DNA of 32,571 nucleotides from positions 1-32,571 of the forward strand of contig CAJUBC010000023.1 of the NCBI GenBank assembly GCA_910584545.1, in the 5' to 3' direction. This DNA is from an uncultured Muribaculaceae bacterium (GTDB lineage: Bacteria > Bacteroidota > Bacteroidia > Bacteroidales > Muribaculaceae). Made by a program: the position numbers and the translations under genes. This document shows positions 1-5,633 of this stretch, piece after piece (the first letter of the stretch is position 1; each line of letters starts with the position of its first letter). The notes under the pieces are model-generated. The model ran no database searches and was not told the origin of the DNA. It was given only the letters and a program-made list of their open reading frames with translations.

Positions 1-188
1 AAAAGCAAATAATGGCAAATCTTCAAATAATCCCTCTTAACTCTTGCCAGAATTTCTGACAGTCAAGAATCAGCGCGGATAAACGCTTTCTTATGTATAT
101 TCACTACATCCCGCTCCGCTAACCCCAGACCGGGGTTGGTTCGGAAACCTCTCCCTACTGGCGTGGTCCGCGAGGCGGTCTGCAATCG
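1..188 (-). ncRNA. candidate structured small RNA (6S/Bacteroidales-1-like?)
   Basis: No convincing ORF lies here, but a perfect TAnnTTTG promoter box at 189-196 on the minus strand points into it. The leftward transcript would contain several compact hairpins: GGTT-TCCG-AACC near 144-155, AACCCC-GGTCT-GGGGTT near 124-140, ATGTA/TACAT near 93-109, and GTCAGA-AAT-TCTGGC near 48-62. This density of short stems, in DNA more GC-rich than the adjacent intergenic sequence, suggests a structured RNA rather than a mRNA leader. A 6S-like or Bacteroidales-1-type RNA is a guess from layout only; I could not match a consensus. The 3' end is not defined and may lie outside the window. Confidence 0.4.
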
Positions 189-196
189 CAAAGTTA
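189..196 (-). promoter_or_regulatory. Bacteroidetes -7 box for the candidate RNA
   Basis: The minus strand reads TAACTTTG here, a perfect match to TAnnTTTG, followed about 8 nt later by the GC-rich structured region. No clear TTTG box is visible 19-20 bp upstream. Confidence 0.5.
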
Positions 197-277
197 ATAA
201 TAATTTCTGAAAAAATGAGTATATTGTGCTGAAAAACATAAATTCATGCTAAAACATCCCCATCAGGAGCTTGTACC

Positions 278-352
278 TTACATCTGATTGATGCGACTGT
301 TAAGAATTTCGAGATCAGCCATAATTTCATCAAACGATGAAAACTCATACAT
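278..352 (-). CDS. possible 24-residue small protein
   Basis: An ATG at 352-350 opens a 24-codon frame ending in TAA at 280-278. The peptide starts MYEFSSFDEIMADLEIL and is acidic and helix-prone. It begins inside the edge of the left direct repeat, about 30 nt downstream of the transcription start expected from the repeat-borne promoter at 390-419, which is the main reason to list it. It may be a small protein, the fossil end of a larger gene cut by the repeat, or chance. No function is suggested. Confidence 0.22.
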   Translation of the reverse strand: MYEFSSFDEIMADLEILNSRINQM

Positions 353-389
353 TATCAGCAACATTCATTGTTATCATAATTGGATGTCA

Positions 390-419
390 CAAAATTACGG
401 TATTTTTGTGACACCCAAA
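390..419 (-). promoter_or_regulatory. leftward promoter with operator-like palindrome in repeat A
   Basis: On the minus strand a TTTG box (416-419) is followed after 18 bp by TAATTTTG (390-397), a perfect TAnnTTTG. The -7 box overlaps one arm of the palindrome TGTCACAAAA / TTTTGTGACA (385-394, 404-413), the geometry of a repressor-controlled promoter. Transcription would run left, into the possible small ORF at 278-352. Confidence 0.5.
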
Positions 420-474
420 ATAATTATCTGATGAATATACGCAACAACTTCATTATATTTTTATGGAATGCAGC

Positions 475-527
475 AATATACAGCAAGTCCTTGCAGACAC
501 CAAATCTGCAAGGACTTACTGTATATT
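475..527. terminator. long hairpin downstream of the phosphoesterase gene
   Basis: Arms 475-497 and 505-527 are complementary over 23 bp with one mismatch, with a 7-nt loop. The core arm is AAGTCCTTGCAGA. It lies just past the stop of the leftward phosphoesterase gene and could end that operon, but no clear T-run follows on the minus strand. The matching hairpin in the right repeat is degraded. Confidence 0.45.
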
Positions 528-542
528 TTGTCAGTCCTCTCA

Positions 543-1304
543 TTATAATTCTATGTATTTATCCAGTTTGAATGTGTCTGTCTCATTCGCAAACACATAT
601 CCGAGCTGATTTGAAACAATTTTGGTGCCACCAATCTCGGAATCGATATTTCTATGAGAGTGACCATAAATCCAGAAATCGATTGGCAATCTTTCTATGA
701 GCAAATTCAGGTCGGAGGTAAAAGCCCCGTTTATCGCACTGCCTTTGAACTCATCTGCCATTAGTTCGAAAGAAGGAACATGGTGTGTTACAACAATCCG
801 TTTCTGCACTGAACTTTGTTCTACACTCCGCTTTATAAACCCAAGGCATCGCTCGTGTTCATCGTTGAATCTATCCCAACTCAAACGATATCCTCCATTG
901 CGTATCCTGCGGAAATCGGTCACTCCATGCTCGGTGAAATAGGCATCTGCAGGATGTATCTTCGCCCAAAGAGTTGACATGATAAGGTCTATGTTGTAGA
1001 GATGTACGACCTTATTGTAGACAGCGCTCACATTAGGGCGAATCCGTTCAGTCCATCCTTCTGTGAGATTATTGATGTCGAAGTTTTTATACAACTCATG
1101 ATTGCCGGGAACAATAAGAGTCTGCTCGAAGTTATCAGCACACCAATCCCAAAATGGATGCTTCGAGTACATCTCGTCACCAAGGTATCCGATGTCTCCG
1201 GCCAGGATAAGTATATCACCAATAGGCACTAATGGATTATCACGAAGCCAGCGGCTGTTTTCGTGAAATTCCAAGTGCAGGTCAGATGCGTATTGTATCT
1301 TCAT
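543..1304 (-). CDS. calcineurin-like metallophosphoesterase
   Basis: A 253-residue metal-dependent phosphoesterase with the full motif set in order: SDLHLEF (D8, H10), GDIGY (D37), GNHE (N68, H69), VVTHHVPS (H174/H175) and YGHSH (H215, H217). These are the expected ligands of a two-metal centre. The family hydrolyses phosphomonoesters or phosphodiesters; the substrate cannot be read from sequence. There is no signal peptide, so it should act in the cytoplasm. Its ATG overlaps the stop of the upstream nucleotidyltransferase gene by one base (TAATG), implying translational coupling. It is the last gene of a three-gene leftward operon with AT-rich codon use unlike the neighbouring core genes. 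It may counteract or complete the nucleotidyltransferase chemistry, but that is inference. Confidence 0.93.
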   Translation of the reverse strand: MKIQYASDLHLEFHENSRWLRDNPLVPIGDILILAGDIGYLGDEMYSKHPFWDWCADNFEQTLIVPGNHELYKNFDINNLTEGWTERIRPNVSAVYNKVVHLYNIDLIMSTLWAKIHPADAYFTEHGVTDFRRIRNGGYRLSWDRFNDEHERCLGFIKRSVEQSSVQKRIVVTHHVPSFELMADEFKGSAINGAFTSDLNLLIERLPIDFWIYGHSHRNIDSEIGGTKIVSNQLGYVFANETDTFKLDKYIEL

Positions 1305-2074
1305 TATTGTACTGTATAGTAGGTTGGTAATGCTTCGAGAAACATCCTTATTGCTGCCTCCGAACTACGCAATGCATCCTGCAACGATTGATTCGGCAAG
1401 GACTGCATCAGACTGTAGGCAAACTCTCGCATGGTGTCAACAATTTCTGCGTCAACGATTGCCAGATCTGCGCCGGTCAGTGTCGCGGTAAGTTTCAAGA
1501 CATCATTACGATGCTTCAATATATCTTTCGTGTTTATCTTTTTTCCTGCTTTCCTGTCGGCAACGAGATTCAGATAAGCACGGGCTTTCAAGGCCATCAG
1601 AGCCAATGGGGCCGCGTAACGCAGACCCTCACTGACAAACGAGTTTTGCACCGTTAGGTTATAATATGGCTCATCGAGTATGATTGTCGAAAGGCTCGAT
1701 ACTTCCCCGTCAATAGGCAACGGTTCTGTATGTGCTGCTGATGTAAATATTTCGTTATGCCGTGAAAGTAATTCCTCCTTCACAGGAAATCCTGCTTTGC
1801 CCTTATCAAAGCTATACAGCACATACTTGGGTGCCTCATCTTTATTCTTTCTGATACCGGGACGGTATCCTCCCTCAGCAATGAATGCCCAAAACGCTCT
1901 TGCAAATTCAGGCGTCATGTTTTCCACGATAACTACAATGTCAATATCCATCGTCGCACGGGGGCGCATTACTGTTCCGCTCAGTATCTCGTCGCAGGCA
2001 GTGCCTCCGATTATCACGAAGTTATCTGAAAACCGAGCAAAACGTTCTCTGAATATTTCAAGTCCTCCTACCAT
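1304..2074 (-). CDS. AbiEii-type nucleotidyltransferase (putative toxin)
   Basis: A 256-residue protein with the minimal nucleotidyltransferase signature near its N terminus: IIGGTACDEIL (G23-G24), then RPRATMDIDIVV with D43 and D45 as metal-binding acidic residues after R39 and T41. This is the arrangement of AbiEii/AbiGii and MenT toxins of type IV toxin-antitoxin systems, several of which modify tRNA acceptor ends; the target here is unknown. The C-terminal half is mainly helical, with a segment around residues 155-175 rich in Ala, Leu and Lys as in the family. Its ATG lies 7 nt inside the end of the upstream winged-helix gene, and its stop overlaps the next start by 1 nt, as expected for a stoichiometrically coupled module. 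The family assignment is firm; toxicity is inferred. Confidence 0.85.
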   Translation of the reverse strand: MVGGLEIFRERFARFSDNFVIIGGTACDEILSGTVMRPRATMDIDIVVIVENMTPEFARAFWAFIAEGGYRPGIRKNKDEAPKYVLYSFDKGKAGFPVKEELLSRHNEIFTSAAHTEPLPIDGEVSSLSTIILDEPYYNLTVQNSFVSEGLRYAAPLALMALKARAYLNLVADRKAGKKINTKDILKHRNDVLKLTATLTGADLAIVDAEIVDTMREFAYSLMQSLPNQSLQDALRSSEAAIRMFLEALPTYYTVQ

Positions 2075-2994
2075 GGCATTTCGTTTATCGTTGTTTCAAG
2101 TTCCTTTTGCACACGAGGGTCAGTGTCATCTCTAAGCGTAAGATATAGCGATAACCGGTCAACATATCCTTCCTCTTCAACGGGGGGATATTTCCATATC
2201 TCTACCCGCTGGATATCTTCGAACTTAGATAGTTCATTTTTCAAATCCTTACTCTCGTCAATCGTGAAGACTCTTGTGGGATTATCTTCCCCGGTGAGCA
2301 TTGAATAATGCGACAACGCTTCAATGCCTCCAATCACCCCTCGGTTCAATGACTCCTCAATGTATCCGGATTGTTTTATCGGGCTTGAAAGGTAGGGTTG
2401 AGACCTTTCCCATAACTCACATTTGTCAGGTATAAAATTCAGTAATTTATTTCGATTGCCATCGGTCTTGAACTCAGCAAGGCCAAGAGCGGCTAACTGC
2501 TGAGCAGACTTTGCAAGTGTTGAGTATTTATAGGGTGCAATCTCTGCAATCTCTTTTATTGTCATTCCATCGAGAGAGCGACGCTGTAAATGCATCAACA
2601 GTAAGTGTTGTGTAGACGGCAATAATTGAGTGGGGATCACGTTATTGCTTAATCTGCGGTTGGCAAGTATCGTTGGAACAAAAGCAAACTTGTCGCTAAC
2701 CACAAAATACACACCTTTGTCAACAAGACGGTCGCGCTCATAGGTGGGTATGTTGCTGAAATAGAATACAGCCGGGATTTGCACGGATTGCTCTATTCTA
2801 TCAGCGATATTGCTGAGTTGCAACGGAGAATAGTTCACCGATTCTTTTGCCGCCAATAACAGTAGCTGATGACCGTTCATCGCAAACTGATATATGTCGA
2901 ATTCCGTCAGGAGTCCGAGCCATAAGTTTTTCGTTATATCCGATGCCGGTTTATCGAGCTGTGTTTTCTTCCCGGCTACAATGATGTTATCCAT
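2068..2994 (-). CDS. winged-helix protein paired with AbiEii-like toxin (putative AbiEi-type antitoxin/regulator)
   Basis: A 308-residue protein, longer than classical AbiEi antitoxins (about 200 residues or fewer). The middle part (about 128-188) reads as a winged helix-turn-helix: helices around LLLMHLQRRS, TIKEIAEIA and STLAKSAQQLAALGL, then a basic wing at KTDGNRNK. The N-terminal 120 residues form a separate alpha/beta domain (IPAVFYFS, GVYFVVSDKFAF). The C-terminal 100 residues form a third, ending close to WKYPPVEEEGYVDRLSLYL. The gene is first in the operon, placed as an antitoxin/autoregulator would be, and overlaps the nucleotidyltransferase gene by 7 nt. I infer that it binds DNA upstream of itself and neutralises the downstream enzyme. 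A promoter with exact spacing lies about 30 nt upstream of the start. Confidence 0.75.
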   Translation of the reverse strand: MDNIIVAGKKTQLDKPASDITKNLWLGLLTEFDIYQFAMNGHQLLLLAAKESVNYSPLQLSNIADRIEQSVQIPAVFYFSNIPTYERDRLVDKGVYFVVSDKFAFVPTILANRRLSNNVIPTQLLPSTQHLLLMHLQRRSLDGMTIKEIAEIAPYKYSTLAKSAQQLAALGLAEFKTDGNRNKLLNFIPDKCELWERSQPYLSSPIKQSGYIEESLNRGVIGGIEALSHYSMLTGEDNPTRVFTIDESKDLKNELSKFEDIQRVEIWKYPPVEEEGYVDRLSLYLTLRDDTDPRVQKELETTINEMPW

Positions 2995-3030
2995 ACTTAC
3001 GCATCATTCTATATACTTAATAGAACAATG

Positions 3031-3061
3031 CAAATGTACATATAATTTCCCAATCCACAAA
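3031..3061 (-). promoter_or_regulatory. promoter of the AbiE-like operon
   Basis: On the minus strand TTTG (3058-3061) is followed after 19 bp by TACATTTG (3031-3038), an ideal Bacteroidetes promoter. The start of transcription would fall about 30 nt before the ATG at 2994. No Shine-Dalgarno sequence precedes the ATG. Confidence 0.65.
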
Positions 3062-3100
3062 ATTTTCTGTCAATGGCATCTACCATTTCTTCACATCTCC

Positions 3101-3277
3101 CATTACCAGCAACATTCATTGTTATCACAATTGGGTCTCACAAAATTACGGTATTTTTGTGACAGCAAAAAGAATTACCTGATAAATTTACGCAACAACT
3201 TCATTATATTTTTCTGAAATACAGCAATATGCAGCAAATCCCTGCGGATTGAGGACCTGCAAGGACTTGTTGTATTT
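3101..3277 (-). repeat. right direct repeat (copy B) flanking the accessory island
   Basis: This is the partner of the repeat at 350-528, in the same orientation, offset by 2751 bases and ungapped over 147 bases. It retains the palindrome (3136-3145 with 3155-3164) with one arm mismatch. Its terminal hairpin (about 3229-3275) has accumulated mismatches and a gap, so copy A looks better preserved. It lies between the island promoter and the end of rfbC. Confidence 0.85.
3141..3169 (-). promoter_or_regulatory. distal leftward promoter in repeat B
   Basis: On the minus strand a TTTG box (3166-3169) and TAATTTTG (3141-3148) are 17 bp apart, within the palindrome shared with repeat A. Transcription would run toward the AbiE-like operon with a leader of about 140 nt, making this a possible second, repressor-controlled promoter for the island. 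Confidence 0.45.
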
Positions 3278-3365
3278 ACCTTAGGGCGAAATATTACAAT
3301 TGGAAGTGTCCGGGCCGGTAATGTTTAGTCTGGTGATGGGCCAGAGGGGATTTTTCCGGGCGGGG

Positions 3366-3923
3366 TTATTCCATTGTGAAGGGGGAGTCGAAGTCGGCGA
3401 GGAGGGGGTGCTTCAGGTCCTTGTCGGAGAGGAGGGCCTCCGCCGGATCGATCTGCCAGTCGATGCCGAGGGACGTGTCGCGGATAGAGATGCCGCCGTC
3501 GGCCTGCGGAGCATAGTAGTTGTCACACTTGTACTGGAACACTGCAACGTCGCTGAGCACCGCGAATCCATGCGCGAAACCGCGCGGGATGAAGAACTGC
3601 CGATGGTTATCCTCACTTAGTTCCACAGCCACATGCTTGCCGTATGTAGGCGAGCCCTTGCGGATGTCGACTGCCACATCGAGTACACGACCCTTGACGC
3701 AGCGCACTAATTTCGCCTGCGTATAAGGTGGTTTCTGGAAATGAAGTCCGCGCATCACGCCGCGTGTGGAACAGGACTCGTTGTCCTGCACGAAATCCAC
3801 CGGCGTTACCTCACGGTCGAATACCTCCTTGTTGTAACTCTCGAAAAAATAACCTCTGGAATCGGGAAATATACGGGGCTCGATAATCACGACCCCCTCT
3901 ATGTCAGTCTTTATAACGTTCAT
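3366..3923 (-). CDS. rfbC: dTDP-4-dehydrorhamnose 3,5-epimerase
   Basis: A 185-residue cupin epimerase that converts dTDP-4-dehydro-6-deoxy-D-glucose to the L-configured dTDP-rhamnose precursor. Family landmarks are present: EPRIFPDSRGYFFESYNK near the N terminus, the QDNES and RGLHFQ motifs (catalytic His), RCVKGRVLDVAVDIR, and FIPRGFAHGFAVLSD with the conserved Tyr/Cys/Asp stretch after it. Length is normal. It lies 4 nt downstream of rfbA in a leftward operon headed by an UpxY-type antiterminator. The rhamnose-pathway partners rfbB and rfbD are not in this window, so the pathway must be completed elsewhere. No convincing terminator follows; the next feature is repeat B. Confidence 0.96.
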   Translation of the reverse strand: MNVIKTDIEGVVIIEPRIFPDSRGYFFESYNKEVFDREVTPVDFVQDNESCSTRGVMRGLHFQKPPYTQAKLVRCVKGRVLDVAVDIRKGSPTYGKHVAVELSEDNHRQFFIPRGFAHGFAVLSDVAVFQYKCDNYYAPQADGGISIRDTSLGIDWQIDPAEALLSDKDLKHPLLADFDSPFTME

Positions 3924-3927
3924 GGAA

Positions 3928-4830
3928 TTACAGATTAGGTTCGTGGGTGCGGTCGATCTCTTCGATCACTTTCATCAGGTACTTTCCGTAGCCGTTCTTA
4001 ATCATCGGTCGCGCCACTTCCTCCATCTTCTCGCGGGAGATCCATCCCTGACGATAGGCGATTCCCTCAAGGCAGGCGATCTTGAGACCCTGACGCTTCT
4101 CGAGCACCTCCACATAGATGGATGCCTCGGCGAGAGAATCATGCGTGCCGGTGTCGAGCCATGCGAAACCGCGCGGCAGTGGCTGCACCTTAAGTGTACC
4201 TCGGCTGAGATACTCCTGATTGACAGTTGTTATCTCCAGCTCGCCGCGAGCCGAAGGCTTGATGTTTTCGGCTACATTCACCACACTGTTGGGATAGAAG
4301 TAGAGACCCACCACAGCGTAATTCGACTTGGGATGCTGCGGTTTCTCCTCAATGGAGAGACAGTTGCCGTCACGGTCGAACTCGGCGACACCATAACGCT
4401 CAGGATCGTCTACCCAGTAACCGAACACAGTGGCCTCTCCGTTCTTCTCCGCCGCCTCCACCGAGTCGCGAAGCACCTTCGAGAAACCTGCGCCGTGGAA
4501 GATATTGTCGCCGAGCACGAGGCAGACGGAATCGTCGCCGATAAACTCCTTGCCGATTATGAAGGCCTGGGCAAGACCGTCGGGCGAAGGCTGCTCCGCG
4601 TATGAGAAACGCACGCCGAAGTCCGAGCCGTCGCCGAGGAGCCGCTTGAACCCGGGGAGGTCCGAAGGAGTGGATATTATAAGTATGTCACGGATGCCGG
4701 CCAGCATCAGGACCGATATCGGATAGTACACCATCGGTTTGTCGTAGATGGGCAGCAACTGCTTGCTCACACCCTTGGTGATGGGGTACAATCTTGTGCC
4801 GGAGCCTCCGGCGAGAACTATTCCTTTCAT
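3928..4830 (-). CDS. rfbA: glucose-1-phosphate thymidylyltransferase
   Basis: A 300-residue nucleotidyltransferase making dTDP-glucose from dTTP and glucose-1-phosphate, the first step of dTDP-rhamnose synthesis. The N terminus MKGIVLAGGSGTRLYPIT is the nucleotide-binding signature, followed by KQLLPIYDKPMVYYP, LVLGDNIFHG (catalytic Asp), IEEKPQHPKSNYAVVGLY and WLDTGTHDSL, all in the usual order. I start at the ATG at 4830 because MKGIVLAGG is the family N terminus; a TTG three codons upstream is unlikely. The 90-nt gap to upxY contains a short run of AGATTC-like hexamers. It is cytoplasmic and transcribed with rfbC. Confidence 0.97.
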   Translation of the reverse strand: MKGIVLAGGSGTRLYPITKGVSKQLLPIYDKPMVYYPISVLMLAGIRDILIISTPSDLPGFKRLLGDGSDFGVRFSYAEQPSPDGLAQAFIIGKEFIGDDSVCLVLGDNIFHGAGFSKVLRDSVEAAEKNGEATVFGYWVDDPERYGVAEFDRDGNCLSIEEKPQHPKSNYAVVGLYFYPNSVVNVAENIKPSARGELEITTVNQEYLSRGTLKVQPLPRGFAWLDTGTHDSLAEASIYVEVLEKRQGLKIACLEGIAYRQGWISREKMEEVARPMIKNGYGKYLMKVIEEIDRTHEPNL

Positions 4831-4843
4831 AATCAACAATTAA

Positions 4844-4870
4844 GATTCAGATTTAGATTCTGATTCAGAC
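4844..4870. repeat. degenerate hexamer run upstream of rfbA
   Basis: The spacer between upxY and rfbA contains four neighbouring AGATTC-like hexamers (AGATTC, AGATTT, AGATTC, TGATTC on the plus strand). It is short and imperfect, so it may be a slippage remnant or chance. No promoter box is seen in the spacer. Confidence 0.4.
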
Positions 4871-4920
4871 ACAATACACAAACTGGTTTCTATCGTATAG
4901 ATTCAAAAGATGATGCACAT

Positions 4921-5442
4921 CTATATGAACTTGATGTAATCCTGCGACACCTCGACTGCCGATGAGATCATACCCGGCAGTTCCACGATGAGCCTTTTCT
5001 TACGCATTCCTTTCACGGACAGGAGGTTTCCCTTGTAGCCGCTGAGCGGTCCGCCGGAAATCTCCACCTTCCGACCCACCATGTTGGCGGTAATCTCTCC
5101 GGGAGCGAAATACTTCGGGTCGGATGTGCTGGCCGACGCATGGATGAACCGCTCCATCTCGGGAGTGCCAACCGTCATGGCCTCGCAATATTTTCCACCG
5201 CGCACATAGCGGTACTGCAGCGTGCCTGTCTTCTCCACCACCGGATCAAGCAATTCACGTTCCGAATTCACAAAAAGCAGATCGTGAATCACCGGAACAA
5301 GCACCCGCTCCCTCTGTCCGCGCTTCTGATGGATTTTCCACACCATCGGAGTGAAAATCTCGAACCCCTCCTCGGAAAGCATCTTGTAGGCAGGTCGCAA
5401 CGCATTTGGGCGCGTAAGGTCGCGCATCACAAACCAAGTCAT
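4921..5442 (-). CDS. UpxY-family NusG-like transcription antiterminator
   Basis: A 173-residue NusG paralogue of the UpxY type, which in Bacteroides lets RNA polymerase read through the leader of its own capsular or exopolysaccharide operon. The N-terminal NGN domain starts MTWFVMRDLTRPNALRPAYK and includes FEIFTPMVW and VIHDLLFVNS; the C-terminal part has a KOW-like segment VGRKVEISGGPLSGYKGNLL (about residues 126-145). It heads the rfbA-rfbC operon, where such regulators sit. No UpxZ-like inhibitor follows, and only two sugar-nucleotide genes lie downstream before the accessory island, so the locus is unusually short. Confidence 0.9.
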   Translation of the reverse strand: MTWFVMRDLTRPNALRPAYKMLSEEGFEIFTPMVWKIHQKRGQRERVLVPVIHDLLFVNSERELLDPVVEKTGTLQYRYVRGGKYCEAMTVGTPEMERFIHASASTSDPKYFAPGEITANMVGRKVEISGGPLSGYKGNLLSVKGMRKKRLIVELPGMISSAVEVSQDYIKFI

Positions 5443-5526
5443 AGAAAATACTTTTTACAAACAGCACCGTCCCGCTTCAACTTGCAGGAGGGGGCGCCGA
5501 CCACCTCCACAGAGACATCAGCACCG

Positions 5527-5558
5527 CAAAATTAGCAATTTATATCAAGTATTGCAAA
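5527..5558 (-). promoter_or_regulatory. promoter of the upxY-rfbA-rfbC operon
   Basis: On the minus strand TTTG (5555-5558) is followed after 20 bp by TAATTTTG (5527-5534). The leader to the ATG at 5442 would be about 75-80 nt. No flanking inverted repeats typical of invertible capsule promoters were seen. Confidence 0.65.
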
Positions 5559-5566
5559 AAATTTAT

Positions 5567-5574
5567 TAACTTTG
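5567..5574 (+). promoter_or_regulatory. promoter of the fumarase gene
   Basis: TAACTTTG is a perfect -7 box, divergent from and adjacent to the upxY promoter. Transcription would start near 5581, giving a leader of about 50 nt. No clear TTTG lies 19-20 bp upstream. Confidence 0.5.
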
Positions 5575-5633
5575 CGAAACCGCGACGCGCGGAATGTTAA
5601 AAACGAAACAAAATATCATTGAAAAAACGAGAT

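Larger units (their letters stand above)
350..528 (-). repeat. left direct repeat (copy A) flanking the accessory island
   Basis: Positions 350-496 align without gaps to 3101-3247, with 130 of 147 bases identical by hand count. Similarity continues more loosely to about 528. The copy contains a perfect 10-bp palindrome (385-394 with 404-413) overlapping a leftward promoter, and ends in a long hairpin (475-527). Both copies have the same orientation and bracket the three-gene island. Whether it is a dispersed genomic repeat, a MITE-like unit or element ends cannot be settled here. Confidence 0.85.

Noticed and set aside
380..571. 63-codon rightward frame in repeat A, with a similar peptide in repeat B
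   Set aside because: Peptide similarity follows from the 88% nucleotide identity of the repeats. The frame runs through the palindrome and hairpin, lacks a rightward promoter, and stops early in copy B.
3101..3277. Invertible capsule-type promoter switch near the upxY locus
   Set aside because: Capsule switches need inverted repeats around a promoter. The repeats here are direct and lie downstream of the operon.
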